Assembly (NCBI GenBank): GCA_030041335.1
Contig: JASHOB010000175.1
Coordinates: forward strand, 1-64,000
Length of the DNA: 64,000 nucleotides
Reading direction: 5' to 3'
Origin: Alphaproteobacteria bacterium
GTDB lineage: Bacteria; Pseudomonadota; Alphaproteobacteria; ATCC43930; CGMCC-115725
In this document: piece after piece, positions 45,974 through 55,660 of the stretch
Position numbering within the stretch: position 1 is the stretch's first letter
How the letters are laid out: every line of letters starts with the position of its first letter
Notes under the pieces: model-generated
The model's database searches: none
Told to the model about the DNA's origin: nothing
Seen by the model: the letters and a program-made list of their open reading frames with translations, nothing else
Made by a program: the position numbers and the translations under genes

Positions 45974-46534
45974 TTAGGACTGTGCCGTTGTGATCTCGAC
46001 GCGGCGGTTCTGCGCCCGCCCCTGGGCCGTGCGGTTGGAGGCGATCGGGTCGGCATCGCCATGACCCACCGCTGATACCATGTCGGGTCTCACACCCTGC
46101 GCGATCATGAACTGCATGACGGATTCGGCGCGCTTTTGCGATAGGATCAGGTTGGAGGTGACGCCTTGGCGCCGCAACCCGGCGCCGATCGGCGCGTTGT
46201 CGGTATAGCCGTTGACCACCACCTTGCTTACTTGGTGTGGGGCTAGGATCTTGGCGATGCCGGCGATGCTTTGCTGGCCGCGATCCGACAATTCCCAGCC
46301 GCCCGACTTGAACAACAAATCGCTATTGAGCGAGTATTTGACGGCCGACTGCAATCGCGTGACTTGCGCCTGCGCTGCTGTCAGCTGGCTTTGCAGTTGG
46401 GCGTTGGTTGCTTGCAGTTGCTGGTTCTGCTGTTGGAGCTGATCGTAAGCACTCTGCGATACGCACCCAGCCAAGAGCAGTGCCGGCACCACTGCCGTCA
46501 AGGCGACTTTACGACGATTTATCGAGTGTAACAT
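45974..46534 (-). CDS. OmpA-family outer-membrane lipoprotein
   Basis: A 186-residue protein from the ATG at 46534, preceded by GGAGG eight bases upstream. The lipobox is LLLAGC at about residues 18-23. A Gln-rich coiled coil follows (AYDQLQQQNQQLQATNAQLQ). The C-terminal OmpA-like domain carries VVVNGYTDNAPIG and the Arg-rich GRAQNRRVEI peptidoglycan-binding motif. It anchors the outer membrane to peptidoglycan. It is a stand-alone gene, not in a tol-pal cluster. Confidence 0.9.
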   Translation of the reverse strand: MLHSINRRKVALTAVVPALLLAGCVSQSAYDQLQQQNQQLQATNAQLQSQLTAAQAQVTRLQSAVKYSLNSDLLFKSGGWELSDRGQQSIAGIAKILAPHQVSKVVVNGYTDNAPIGAGLRRQGVTSNLILSQKRAESVMQFMIAQGVRPDMVSAVGHGDADPIASNRTAQGRAQNRRVEITTAQS

Positions 46535-47106
46535 GAGATCTGCCTCCGAGTTTGTGAAGGCGGCCGCTAGCGCGGCCATACGCCTCCCAAAGGGTTTTCG
46601 GAGCGATGCTACCGGTCCCTACGCATCATTGATCTCAGGCGAAACCCCTAGGCGAACCAACAAATCACGGGAGCGCATGATGGGCATTCACGCTGCAACT
46701 CTGTGCAAAGCGTCTTGTCGATACTGTCTCATTGGATCGGCTGCGACAATCGAGCAAAGATTGTTCTGTCACGGCCGGCTGATACCAACGAACCCAGCCA
46801 GCGTTGCGAAATGCCACCTGTCGCCGCTCGACCGGGCTCAATGAAATACTCCATGTGATGAGGGTTTGTCCCGATGGCGCTTCTCGCTAGGCTGCTACAG
46901 GCTTTGACAAAGCCTGCGCGCGCGAGCTGGCGCAGCTGGGGCCGGCGACTTAGACGGTCCCGCACACCGGTTTGGGCCAACGCGGCGGCACGCTAAGGGC
47001 GGCGCCGCGCCGCGTTGGCCCGGAGCCCAATCGCCGGAGAAGTCATTGCCTCCCGAGGATCCGTCGCCAGGCACCCAGACTTCCATCATCGAGTGGTGAA
47101 TTCTCC
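46535..47106. other. intergenic region with a doubtful 40-codon ORF
   Basis: About 570 bases. A small plus-strand ORF at 46874-46996 would encode 40 basic residues (MALLARLLQALTKPARASWR...). It has no strong ribosome site and no homology I can recall, so it is not called as a gene. No structured RNA was recognised. Confidence 0.35.
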
Positions 47107-47307
47107 ATGGCAAACATCTTCTACCGGACCGTGCAGGTAGCCGCCTCTAGGTTCGCCGTTCAAATGCTGAACGATTTCGGTCAGTGGCGAACGATCGGCG
47201 AATTTCCGACGCATGCCGAGGCCGAGGGCACCAGGACCCGCCTGCAAGCGATCGCGCGTAAATCTCAGGATGCAAGTCCGCGCAAACCGACCCCTGCCTC
47301 GTCCTAG
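47107..47307 (+). CDS. small conserved-looking hypothetical protein
   Basis: A 66-residue protein beginning MANIFYRTVQVAASRFAVQM. It has a compact charged sequence (FGQWRTIGEFPTHAEAEGTRTRLQ) and an Arg/Lys/Ser-rich tail. The pattern resembles small modules in alphaproteobacterial genomes. Function unknown. No Shine-Dalgarno was clearly seen. Confidence 0.55.
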   Translation: MANIFYRTVQVAASRFAVQMLNDFGQWRTIGEFPTHAEAEGTRTRLQAIARKSQDASPRKPTPASS

Positions 47308-47316
47308 GACGACAGC

Positions 47317-47544
47317 TTAAGGTTTGCCACGCCCGATGCCCGAAAACGTGACCGGCGCCCGTGGTTTCCCTTCGGTCGCAACCTCATCTTCGACTCGGCG
47401 TACTGCTTCCGCCGCATGAAGCAGACTGGCAGTCTCCGTTGGCGTCAGTCGTCGATCCTCGGACCGACGCTCTATCATCGGGGCTAGCGCGGCAGCCAAT
47501 GTGCTCGCGATGGCGTTAATCGGAAGCAGACGGGGAAATCTCAC
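47317..47544 (-). CDS. small hypothetical protein coupled to P450
   Basis: A 75-residue protein from the GTG at 47544, two bases after the P450 stop. It is mostly helical (EDRRLTPTETASLLHAAEAVRRVEDEVATEG). The tight spacing suggests translational coupling to the P450 gene. Function unknown. Confidence 0.55.
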   Translation of the reverse strand: MRFPRLLPINAIASTLAAALAPMIERRSEDRRLTPTETASLLHAAEAVRRVEDEVATEGKPRAPVTFSGIGRGKP

Positions 47545-47546
47545 CG

Positions 47547-48992
47547 TTACCCGCCTTCCCGCGGATCGCCAGCCTTTGCACGGACCTGATGCTCGACCCG
47601 GCGTCGCACGATCATTGGCAGGCCCCCGCGAGGCCGCAGCGTGACACGCAACAGCGGCGCGACATTGAAGCCAGGCGCTACGCGCAAGTCGAAATGCCGC
47701 GCAATCGTGGCCAATACGATTGTCGCTTCCAGCAAGGCAAAGCTCGCGCCGAGACAGACATGCGGTCCCGCGCCGAAGGGGAGGTAGGCATACCGGTCAA
47801 CTTCCTGAGGCTTCTCGTCGAGAAACCGGTTCGGATCGAATAAATCGGGTTGCCGCCAAAGGCGCCGATGTCGGTGCAGCACATAGGGCGCGATCACAAT
47901 CAACGTACCCGCCTCGACATGCTCGCCGGCAAGCTCATCCGGGCTGGTCGCAATCCTGGTAGTGGCGACAATGGGCGGATAAAGTCGCAAGGCTTCGTCG
48001 ATGACGGCGCGCGTTTTGGTCAGCAACTCGGCAAGTCTGTGCGCGGGCCGGTCGAGCATCTCTGCTGCTTCTGCCGCGATCCGTTCGTGCCAATCGGGCG
48101 CTTTCGACAGCAGGAACAGCGCCCACGTTAGTGTGTTCGCCGTGGTTTCATGGCCGGCGGCAATCAACGTGACGAGGTTGGCGCGCACTTCGGAGTCACT
48201 GAGACCCTGGCCCGCAGGCGGATGTCGTGCCTCGAGAAGGAAGCTCAGCAGGTCGTGCGGTGCGTCCGCCGGATCATTGAGGAGCCTGCGGTGCTGCGCC
48301 GCAACGATGGAGTCGACAGCGGCATCGAAGAACCGCAGCGCCGGACGCGCACGCGTTTGGGTCAATCGCGGAACGAAGGCAGGAAGCTTTAGAATATCGC
48401 AGGGATCGATCCGTCCGACGTTGTCGAAATACTGGCGCGTTGCACGGCGGAAGGCGCCGGGATCGCTGCCGAAGACTTCGCAGAAGCTCGTGCGCTCAAG
48501 CACACCCAGCGTCAATTCGCTCATCTCAGCCGCAACATCGATCAGTGCGCCATCGCCGCGCGCCGTCCAGCGGGCGACGCAAGCTTCCGCAGCCTCCCGC
48601 ATCGCGGGCGCAAAACCCTGGATTGCCCTCAGCCCGAACATCGGTGCAACGGCATGGCGCTGACGACGCCATTGCTCGCCGTCGGTCATCAACAGCCCAT
48701 TTCGGAAGGCGGCCGACAACATGCGCTTTTGGAGACCGCCGCGTCGGTAATTGGTTTCGTTGTCGAGCAACACGCGCTTGATCGCGCTCGGATCGTTGAT
48801 CAATGCGACACGGACAAAGGGCAGGCGCGCCCGCACGATCAGCTCGCGAAAATGCTCATCGGTCCAAGCCTCGAGGGGATTGTCATAGAGCAGCTTGAGC
48901 AGCGCAAAGAGAGACGCGGGCCGCGTCCGCGGTGCCGGCGCGGGCGGTCTGAACGGGAGGATCTGCGGAAAATCGTACGCTGCTACTGACAT
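47547..48992 (-). CDS. cytochrome P450
   Basis: About 481 residues from the ATG at 48992; an in-frame start at 49061 is possible. The I-helix motif is AGHETTANT, the ExxR is in EALRLYP, and the haem Cys is C413 in FGAGPHVCLG. These are complete, so it is a functional class I or II P450 hydroxylase that needs an external reductase. The N-terminus is soluble, without a membrane anchor. It lies downstream of the acyltransferase-ABC-esterase cluster, separated by about 240 bases. Confidence 0.93.
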   Translation of the reverse strand: MSVAAYDFPQILPFRPPAPAPRTRPASLFALLKLLYDNPLEAWTDEHFRELIVRARLPFVRVALINDPSAIKRVLLDNETNYRRGGLQKRMLSAAFRNGLLMTDGEQWRRQRHAVAPMFGLRAIQGFAPAMREAAEACVARWTARGDGALIDVAAEMSELTLGVLERTSFCEVFGSDPGAFRRATRQYFDNVGRIDPCDILKLPAFVPRLTQTRARPALRFFDAAVDSIVAAQHRRLLNDPADAPHDLLSFLLEARHPPAGQGLSDSEVRANLVTLIAAGHETTANTLTWALFLLSKAPDWHERIAAEAAEMLDRPAHRLAELLTKTRAVIDEALRLYPPIVATTRIATSPDELAGEHVEAGTLIVIAPYVLHRHRRLWRQPDLFDPNRFLDEKPQEVDRYAYLPFGAGPHVCLGASFALLEATIVLATIARHFDLRVAPGFNVAPLLRVTLRPRGGLPMIVRRRVEHQVRAKAGDPREGG

Positions 48993-49233
48993 TGTCGGGG
49001 GCGTCTCTCCCAAGTGCTTATTGAACGGTCCGCGATCACAGCTAAATCCCTTCATCAACAAGGAATTTTGATGTCAGCTTTATGGTCTCAGCGGCCCAAT
49101 TCGGCTCGCGTTTGGCGATTTCGTGATCGAGCCCCGTTGCCAAAACTGCCCGCATCCCTCACGACAACTCGCAACGGTGGAAACGGCGCACCGGTCGGCT
49201 CCGTCGTCATTGCGGGAATTATCGGCGCAGAAT

Positions 49234-50154
49234 TTAATTGGCCCCGGACCTCAGTTTCTCTGCGATGAAGGCGCTGGCCTGCCGGAGTGCGGCGCGTGCT
49301 TCAGGCAGGAGGGGCGCGAATATCTGCCAGCCGTGGGGAACATTCCGCCAGATTTGGAGCGTGGCCTCGACGCCCGCACGACTTGCATTGGCGAAGATGC
49401 GGCGCGAATCATCGAGCAATATCTCATTACCGCCGACCTGGAGGAAAAGCGGCGGCAGGCCCGCAAGGTCGGCATAGACCGGCGAAGCGAGCGGGTCGGT
49501 GGCGGGCGTGTCCTGGAGATAATGCTTAGCGAGTTGCGGTGCACAGGTGCCGTTCAGCAACGAGTCCGCCTCGGCATTGGTCAACATGCTTGAGCCACGG
49601 GCGGCCAGGTCAGTCCAAGGCGAGAGCAGAACTGCCGCGGCCGGCAGCGGTGCGCCCGCGTCGCGCAAAGCCAGCAGCGTCGCCAAGGCCAGCCCGCCAC
49701 CGGCTGAATCGCCACCAAGCACGACGCGCCGCGGATCAAGTCCAGCCGCCGTCGTCAGCGCGCGATACGCCGCGACCGCATCGCCAAGCGCAGCCGGGAA
49801 TGGATGTTCGGGTGCAAGACGATAATCGAGCGCGAAGAGACTGACGCCGCTCCAGGCCGCGAGCCGCGAAGTGAGCGAACGATGCGTCCGGGGCGACATC
49901 GCGACATAGCCGCCGCCGTGAAAATAGAGGATGCAGCCATGTCGTGCGCCATGGCCCGGCGCCGCCGGCTCGATCCATTCGCCGGCGAGCGCGGTATCAT
50001 CGCCCGGTCGGATCCGCCAATCCGGTGGCAGTTTCGCCCGGAACGGTACTCGTGCGCTCAGCGCACGTGAGGCGCGGAGATCATGATTGACGCACGACTT
50101 GGGCTTGATCCAGCGGCGCAGGGCCCAGGTCAGTGCTCGATTCTGCAGACTCAT
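49234..50154 (-). CDS. alpha/beta hydrolase (hormone-sensitive-lipase family)
   Basis: A 306-residue protein from the ATG at 50154. The HSL motif is YFHGGGYVAMSPRTH, the nucleophile elbow is GGDSAGGGLAL, the Asp lies in DPLASPVYADL and the His in NVPHGWQIF. Such enzymes cleave short acyl esters. It follows the ABC ATPase gene by about 11 bases, forming an operon with the acyltransferase, permease and ATPase. Confidence 0.92.
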   Translation of the reverse strand: MSLQNRALTWALRRWIKPKSCVNHDLRASRALSARVPFRAKLPPDWRIRPGDDTALAGEWIEPAAPGHGARHGCILYFHGGGYVAMSPRTHRSLTSRLAAWSGVSLFALDYRLAPEHPFPAALGDAVAAYRALTTAAGLDPRRVVLGGDSAGGGLALATLLALRDAGAPLPAAAVLLSPWTDLAARGSSMLTNAEADSLLNGTCAPQLAKHYLQDTPATDPLASPVYADLAGLPPLFLQVGGNEILLDDSRRIFANASRAGVEATLQIWRNVPHGWQIFAPLLPEARAALRQASAFIAEKLRSGAN

Positions 50155-50165
50155 TCGTGCTGGGA

Positions 50166-50900
50166 TCAGGCGTAGCACGAGGCGGCAACGGCCGGCCGCA
50201 ATGCCCTGTCGAGAGATGATTCGTCGCCGGTAATGCATCCGTCCTCGATATGCACGATCCGATCCGCGAACGGCACGATCCGCGGATCATGGGTCACCAC
50301 CAGCACCGCGCGGGACGGATCGCGCGCGACCCGCGCCAGGACCGTCATTACGCCATGCCCGCTGTCGCCATCGAGCGCCCCGGTCGGCTCGTCTGCGAGC
50401 AGCGCCGCAGGGTCGGCGACGATCGCGCGCGCGATCGCAACCCGCTGCTGCTCGCCGCCGCTTAGCTCGTGCGGATAAGCGTTTCTCCTGTGCGACAAGC
50501 CGAAACCATCGAGCGTCGCGCTCGCCTTCTCCGTTGCGTGCCTCGAGTGGTCGCCGCGAACGTCGAGTGCCAGGCGCACGTTGTCGAGCGCCGACAGTGT
50601 CGGGAGCAGACGATAACGCTGAAATACGAAGCCGATTTGGCCTCGCCGGATCCGCGCCAGCTGTTCGGGACGCGCGCCAATGGTGTCGCAACCGCCGACT
50701 TCGATCGTGCCGGCCGTCGGACAGAGCATGCAGCCCAATATCGACAGCAACGTGGTCTTGCCGCTACCTGACGGTCCCATCAGCAAGGTCAACTGCCCGC
50801 CGTAAAGCGACAGATCGATGCCCTTCAGTGCCTCGACCTGGCCAGCGCCGCGGCCGAGACGCATCGAGATGCCTTTCCCTGCAATAATCGGCGAGATCAT
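50166..50900 (-). CDS. ABC transporter ATP-binding protein (DevA/LolD/MacB type)
   Basis: A 244-residue ATPase with Walker A GPSGSGKTTLLS, signature LSGGEQQRVAIARAI, Walker B AALLADEPTGALD and the switch His in VVTHDPRI. The ADEPTGALD block is typical of exporters with FtsX-like permeases. Its ATG overlaps the permease stop (ATGA). Longer upstream frame is not used. Confidence 0.93.
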   Translation of the reverse strand: MISPIIAGKGISMRLGRGAGQVEALKGIDLSLYGGQLTLLMGPSGSGKTTLLSILGCMLCPTAGTIEVGGCDTIGARPEQLARIRRGQIGFVFQRYRLLPTLSALDNVRLALDVRGDHSRHATEKASATLDGFGLSHRRNAYPHELSGGEQQRVAIARAIVADPAALLADEPTGALDGDSGHGVMTVLARVARDPSRAVLVVTHDPRIVPFADRIVHIEDGCITGDESSLDRALRPAVAASCYA

Positions 50901-52030
50901 GACATGAACACTCGCATCGGGTCGATCCGGATCACCTGCACGATCGCTGCGAATGCCGAGATGATGCACATCGAGACCGTAAGCACGAACAGGCCCAAAG
51001 TCAGCTCCGGCGTCATCAGGATCGGCAAAGCGCTGTCTTTTGTCACCTCGACGGCGACCGCGCTGATGCAAGCCGCAAACAGAAAACCGATCACCGCGCT
51101 GACCAGCGCCTGGCAGACGATGGCCTGGTTGACGTAGCCCGCGGCAGCGCCGATCGCACGCAGCGTTGCGAACTCATTGAGATGGTCCTTGGTGCTGGAG
51201 TAAAGCGTCTGCGCGACGATCACGGTGCCGACGATGACGCCCAACAGCGCCCCTGCGATCAGCGCCGCACCCGCACCGGTGCCAAACAGCCAGAACGAGC
51301 GGCTGCGAGCACTGAATTGAGCGGGGGTGAGGACCTCGGCGCTCGGCAGTTTCGCTGCCAATTGCCGCCGGACCGTGTCGGTATCGGCGCCGGGCGCGAG
51401 ATGCACCAAGAAATATGACACGCGACCCGGAGGAATGCCGGTATAGGCGCGGGCTCGGTCGAGCGTGGTGAAGATGTAGGGGGTGGTGGTGAAAGAGCGA
51501 ATGCCGTCAGTGACAGCGGCGATATGAGCCTTGTCACCACGGATTGCGACCGTGTCGCCGAGCCCGGTAACGCCAAGGCGATCAAAATAGGTTTTGTCGG
51601 CTGCAACCGCATGGGCGCCAGCGAGCGCGCCGATGCTGCCGACCACGATATTCCACGGGCGCAAGCCGCCAGCGCCAAGCGTCGAGCCGATGACGAAGAC
51701 CGGCGTTGTGCCACCACCGGTCACGGACCATTCAGCGAACCCGATCAACAATGGCACGGCATCAGCGACGCCCCCCACGGCCAGAGCGGCCGCGCGTTTG
51801 CGCTCGTCAAGGAGAGAAGGATCCTCGAAGCATTTGGTGCCGCGTGGAACCACCCATAGATCGGCATGTGCGTGACGGATCATTGTCGTTACGGTGCGCT
51901 CGAAACCGAGATAGAGCCCGAGCTGCACCGTCACCAGCACGATGGAAAAGACGATGCCGACAACCGTTGCGACGAAGCGCAGTCGGTCCTGCACCAGGTT
52001 GCGGCAAGCGAGCTTGACGACCAGCGGCAT
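50897..52030 (-). CDS. FtsX-like ABC permease (DevC type)
   Basis: A 377-residue protein from the ATG at 52030. Four transmembrane segments with a large periplasmic domain. The N-terminal PLVVKLACRNLVQDRLRFVATVVGIVFSIVLVTVQLGLYLGF is typical of the DevC family, which exports glycolipids in cyanobacteria together with DevA and the membrane fusion protein DevB. No DevB-like gene is present here. It pairs with the ATPase directly downstream. Confidence 0.88.
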   Translation of the reverse strand: MPLVVKLACRNLVQDRLRFVATVVGIVFSIVLVTVQLGLYLGFERTVTTMIRHAHADLWVVPRGTKCFEDPSLLDERKRAAALAVGGVADAVPLLIGFAEWSVTGGGTTPVFVIGSTLGAGGLRPWNIVVGSIGALAGAHAVAADKTYFDRLGVTGLGDTVAIRGDKAHIAAVTDGIRSFTTTPYIFTTLDRARAYTGIPPGRVSYFLVHLAPGADTDTVRRQLAAKLPSAEVLTPAQFSARSRSFWLFGTGAGAALIAGALLGVIVGTVIVAQTLYSSTKDHLNEFATLRAIGAAAGYVNQAIVCQALVSAVIGFLFAACISAVAVEVTKDSALPILMTPELTLGLFVLTVSMCIISAFAAIVQVIRIDPMRVFMS

Positions 52031-52034
52031 GGCA

Positions 52035-53309
52035 TCACCGCGGCGCGCCCGGCCGGTGGAATCTGCCACCGTCGCGCAGATAGGCTCCGAGCCCGGGAGC
52101 CAATGCCTGTTTTGCCAGCAAACGCCGCTCGGTGCCGATTAGATAGCAGCCTCCTGGCATCGCTCGCACCGCCAAGGTCGCGAGCCACGACAACAGAACC
52201 GTGCCGGCGAAGACGATCGGCGCCTTGAGGACGGCGCTTAACGCCAGACCCAGCAAAGCATATTGCAGCCAAACCACGAAGGCGTAGTGGAACAGGTACA
52301 GGCTGAAGGCATTCTCGGCGAAGCTGTCCAGAACGCGTGACGGAAAAGCGGCAAAGCGCAGACACACCGCAAGCAGGAAGAAACTGCCGGCAGCACATCC
52401 GACCGCGAACGCGGTATTGATGGCGATACGAAGGACGATGGGCGCGTCGGCGCCGGCATCCATGCCAAGCTTGGTCAAGCCCATCCACCCGACCAGGCTG
52501 CCAAGGGCGACCGCGAGCCAGACCGCCCATTGCTGTTGCAGCCGGCCACCGGGCGCGAGTAGCCCGCGATCGAGCCCGTTAGAGCCAACCGCGAGCCCCG
52601 CCAGATAGAACACCGCGTAGAGCAATGGCCGGCAATACTGTACAGCGAGGATGCCATGCGATGCCCAGCGCCAGGGCGTGAACATCAGCGCCATCGGCAC
52701 ATAGGCGAGCGCGCCGGCAGTCGCGAGCGCGACAAAAAATAAGATGGGCCGCGCTGCCGCCAAGACGACGCGGCGCGCCAACCAATCGACCCAATGGGGT
52801 GCGAATTGGAACAGCGCGGCCGCGACCCCGGTCAGCGCCAGCAACTGCCATAGAAACCACAGCGGGCCGTTCGGCCAGAATGGCAGGGCCAGGTACTGCT
52901 CGATGTAGGCGGCGATGCTCCAATCGCCCGCGCTGACGCGATAGACCGGATAAATGGCGATCGGCATCACGATGAACACGCCTACAAGATAGGGAACGCC
53001 GAGGCGCTGAAACCGGCCGCGCAAGAAATTGCCGGAATGCCGCCGCTTGAGACTCGGCCACGTAAACAGCGCCGACAGAAAGAACATCAGCGCCATTAGG
53101 TACACGTCTTGCCAGGCGCAAAACAAATCGAAGCCGAACCAGCGGTGGGTGTCGATGATGGCGAAGGCACGCCATGCATAGGGCGGCGCGTCGAATACAT
53201 AGGCATGCTGTGGCAACGAACCGAGATAGGCCAAGACCGAGTGAAACGCCAACACGACCAGGATGACGATGCCGCGCAGATTGTTCAGTGCCAGGCTTGA
53301 TCTCGACAT
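52035..53309 (-). CDS. acyltransferase-3 family membrane protein
   Basis: A 424-residue protein with about ten transmembrane segments. Starts LNNLRGIVILVVLAFHSVLAYLG, containing the conserved RG..I..V...H pattern of the acyltransferase-3/OafA family, followed by FFLSALFTWPSLKRR. Such proteins transfer acyl groups to sugars or peptides at the membrane. It is four bases upstream of the permease start and is probably the first gene of the operon. Confidence 0.88.
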   Translation of the reverse strand: MSRSSLALNNLRGIVILVVLAFHSVLAYLGSLPQHAYVFDAPPYAWRAFAIIDTHRWFGFDLFCAWQDVYLMALMFFLSALFTWPSLKRRHSGNFLRGRFQRLGVPYLVGVFIVMPIAIYPVYRVSAGDWSIAAYIEQYLALPFWPNGPLWFLWQLLALTGVAAALFQFAPHWVDWLARRVVLAAARPILFFVALATAGALAYVPMALMFTPWRWASHGILAVQYCRPLLYAVFYLAGLAVGSNGLDRGLLAPGGRLQQQWAVWLAVALGSLVGWMGLTKLGMDAGADAPIVLRIAINTAFAVGCAAGSFFLLAVCLRFAAFPSRVLDSFAENAFSLYLFHYAFVVWLQYALLGLALSAVLKAPIVFAGTVLLSWLATLAVRAMPGGCYLIGTERRLLAKQALAPGLGAYLRDGGRFHRPGAPR

Positions 53310-53905
53310 CGTGTTGCTACCGCATCGACTCTATCACCCTCGCGCGGTTCGGCCCGTGCTCGAGAACCAAGGGTCTGACGAAGAAACGGGCGTAAGCGCT
53401 GTAATTGGAAAACAAAGCAGCGTCGCCGCGGTTCCTTTGGTGGAACTAACGGCAACCTGGCAAAAGGTTTTCGCGAAAGAAATTCGCCAAGCCGCGCGGC
53501 GAACCGGATCGTCTATCGGGCACGCTTCGGGAATGCAATCGTGAAGGCCGTCTGACTGTGTGCTGCGACTCTGAAGAATTCAGAAAAAGAATGCTGAAAC
53601 GCATTTAATTGAATCCTGGCGCAGTCGCCGGCGCCGTTAAATTTCTTCTTCTGCTCCCGAGCGCTTGTTGTAGCGGTTAGATTCGCCAATTTCGATCGGA
53701 TCCCAACGTCGCGGGGGCGTGCGGCAACTGGAACCGGTTGATGGCGTCCTGGATCGCCGCCCTGGTTCTCGTTCAGTTGACAGCAAGCGGGACGCCAACC
53801 GCAGCCCAATCGGTATCCCGCTTGCTGGATCGCAGCCACCGAGCAATCTTGATTGACCTGCGTCGGCGATAAACGACGCTGCAACTGAAGTACAAGGCGC
53901 CGGGC
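53310..53905. other. 596-base gap upstream of the acyltransferase
   Basis: The promoter of the acyltransferase operon should be here. Minus-strand open frames cover 53513-53884 but have no recognisable domains. AT-rich islands lie around 53575-53690. Confidence 0.4.
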
Positions 53906-54283
53906 CTATGGCAGCGGCTGAGGCGGGGCAGGAGGCGGCGGCGACAGCTCTTCGCGATGGACGGTATCCGAATCAGATGGCGGCGGTGGCGGTGCGCTAT
54001 AATCGCGATGGACTGTCGTGGTGGTCTCGCTGCGTCGATACGAAGAATGACTCCGGTACCGGCATCGATCATACGGATAGACTGGCCATCCATACGTGGC
54101 GCATTTGTCATAAGCAGATGGTGGGGTGCCGAGGCCGATGCCGAAGCCGTTACCGAAATCCCAGCCTATGTACGGCTCGGATCCAGCCTGGGCTGGAGCG
54201 GCAAAAAGGCAAGGAAGTACCGCGACGCCTGCGACAAGAGTCGAGATCACAAAGCATTTTCGAGGAAGGATCTGAAACGACAT
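53906..54283 (-). CDS. small exported Tyr/Pro-rich protein
   Basis: A 125-residue protein with a clear Sec signal (VISTLVAGVAVLPCLFAAPAQA). The mature part has GWDFGNGFGIGLG, YDKCATYGWPVYPYDRC and a Pro-rich C-terminus (SPPPPAPPQP). Such proteins are common in alphaproteobacteria and of unknown function. Two Cys may pair. Confidence 0.65.
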   Translation of the reverse strand: MSFQILPRKCFVISTLVAGVAVLPCLFAAPAQAGSEPYIGWDFGNGFGIGLGTPPSAYDKCATYGWPVYPYDRCRYRSHSSYRRSETTTTVHRDYSAPPPPPSDSDTVHREELSPPPPAPPQPLP

Positions 54284-55228
54284 TGGCCACCTCTAGGTAC
54301 ATGATCAAGAACTTGCCTTATCAACATGTGCGGTCTTGGACTGTTCCGGAATGTTTGTTGTAGCTGGCGAAGTAACACCAGCTATCAGGGTGAACACCGA
54401 TCATCCCGACAAGCGGCACGCAATCAGACGCTCTGCAGACATGGAGCGCTGAACATGTCCCCGACCGCGGACGAAAAAGGGGCTGTTTTTTTCATCCGCA
54501 TGCGGCGATGAGAGCGGCCAATGGCATAATGTGCTGATGGGCCAAAAGGGCACTTATCAATGGCTGCGTAAGAATGGCTGGTAGCCGTGATCCCTGAGCG
54601 ATCGCGGAACTGGACCGATCGCCGCCATTGGCCGCCATTAGCTTCTATGAAAACCGCTTTCAACCCGTGCACGTATGCGGTGCGCAAGGTGCAAAGCTGT
54701 CGGCGATTTTAGCATCGGTTACGACGGCATCTGCGTCATGACATAGGCTGGCGGAGCGTGACGCGGCGTCGGCTGGGTGCGCCCGTCTACTGCTTGATGA
54801 ATTGGGTTGCTTCGGCAGCGGCAACGCGAACCGTGTCCTGCGCCTCTGTGAATCACCTGAAAGAGCCGTGGCATCTTTGTGACCACATCGCCGTCTCCGA
54901 TGCGCCGACATGGTCCAATAATTACACAATCTACGGTTCGTCATGCCTGAAATTCCAATGAATGTGGCTCAAGGTCGGTACACGCGATGACGGCAATGCC
55001 GTCGCCGGGAAAATTTCGGCGGTCGCGGGAGGCTGGGCAAACCGGAGGTTGGGTCAAAGCGGAATAACGGGTTCCATGGAAGCGTTTTCCTCGACTGGAA
55101 CACGCGACGCATCGAGCTTTCCATGGTTTGACTGACGCGCCACCGGTGACGCTTCGGCCGTGGAACCTTCAATCCGAAGTGGGTGTTCAACTCGGTTATT
55201 CGTTATGGGCTAACTGGAGGAGCATTCG
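54284..55228. other. 945-base gap, no gene recognised
   Basis: A long stretch with lower coding quality. I saw a short tandem repeat GCCGCCATT near 54620-54640, a near-palindrome GACGGCA-A-TGCCGTC near 54987-55001 and a run of seven T near 54485. No tRNA or IS element was recognised. Confidence 0.4.
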
Positions 55229-55480
55229 ATGAGATTCATGGCGATGATTGTCGTAGCAACGGTATTCGGTCTGGGCACTCTGCTGATGAACTCGGCCGCT
55301 AGAGCGGATGTTGTGTGCAGCGGCGATACTTGTTGGCACACCCATGGCGGTTATCACTACCCACCCGGTGTCGTGGTTCGTCATGATGACAGATGGCACT
55401 GGGGTCATGACGAACATTACCGCTGGCGCGAACACGAAGGCCGCGGTTATTGGCGCAACGGTGTGTGGGTCACGTTCTGA
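55229..55480 (+). CDS. small exported His/Trp-rich protein
   Basis: An 83-residue protein, with GGAGG about ten bases before the ATG. A signal peptide (FMAMIVVATVFGLGTLLMNSAARA) precedes a His/Trp/Tyr-rich body (CSGDTCWHTHGGYHYPPG, HDDRWHWGHDEHYRWREHE). The composition suggests metal binding or a surface role, but function is unknown. A strong hairpin terminator follows at 55491-55512. Confidence 0.7.
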   Translation: MRFMAMIVVATVFGLGTLLMNSAARADVVCSGDTCWHTHGGYHYPPGVVVRHDDRWHWGHDEHYRWREHEGRGYWRNGVWVTF

Positions 55481-55490
55481 TCGATAATTC

Positions 55491-55512
55491 GTGCCCCGCT
55501 CCGGCGGGGCAC
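55491..55512 (+). terminator. hairpin GTGCCCCGC-TCCG-GCGGGGCAC
   Basis: A perfect 9-bp GC-rich stem with a four-base loop, ten bases past the stop of the His/Trp-rich gene. It is followed by a pyrimidine-rich CTCTCTCC rather than a strict T-run. Confidence 0.65.
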
Positions 55513-55521
55513 CTCTCTCCG

Positions 55522-55660
55522 CTCGATTTCAATCCTGTAACTTGTCGGCGCTGGAGAGATCGCAGCACTCGTGGCGACCACGCGCCAGGAAGGACACGCC
55601 TAAAGGCAAAGGTGCACCATAGGGCAATCAGGTTGAAATCGAGAGGGTCCTTCCTGGCGC
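55522..55660. repeat. two interleaved inverted repeats
   Basis: Arm A is CTCGATTTCAA (55522-55532) and its complement TTGAAATCGAG (55633-55643). Arm B is GCGCCAGGAAGGAC (55582-55595) and its complement GTCCTTCCTGGCGC (55647-55660). The order is A-B-A'-B', so both cannot form simple nested hairpins at once. It lies in a gene-free stretch after the terminator. Confidence 0.6.
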
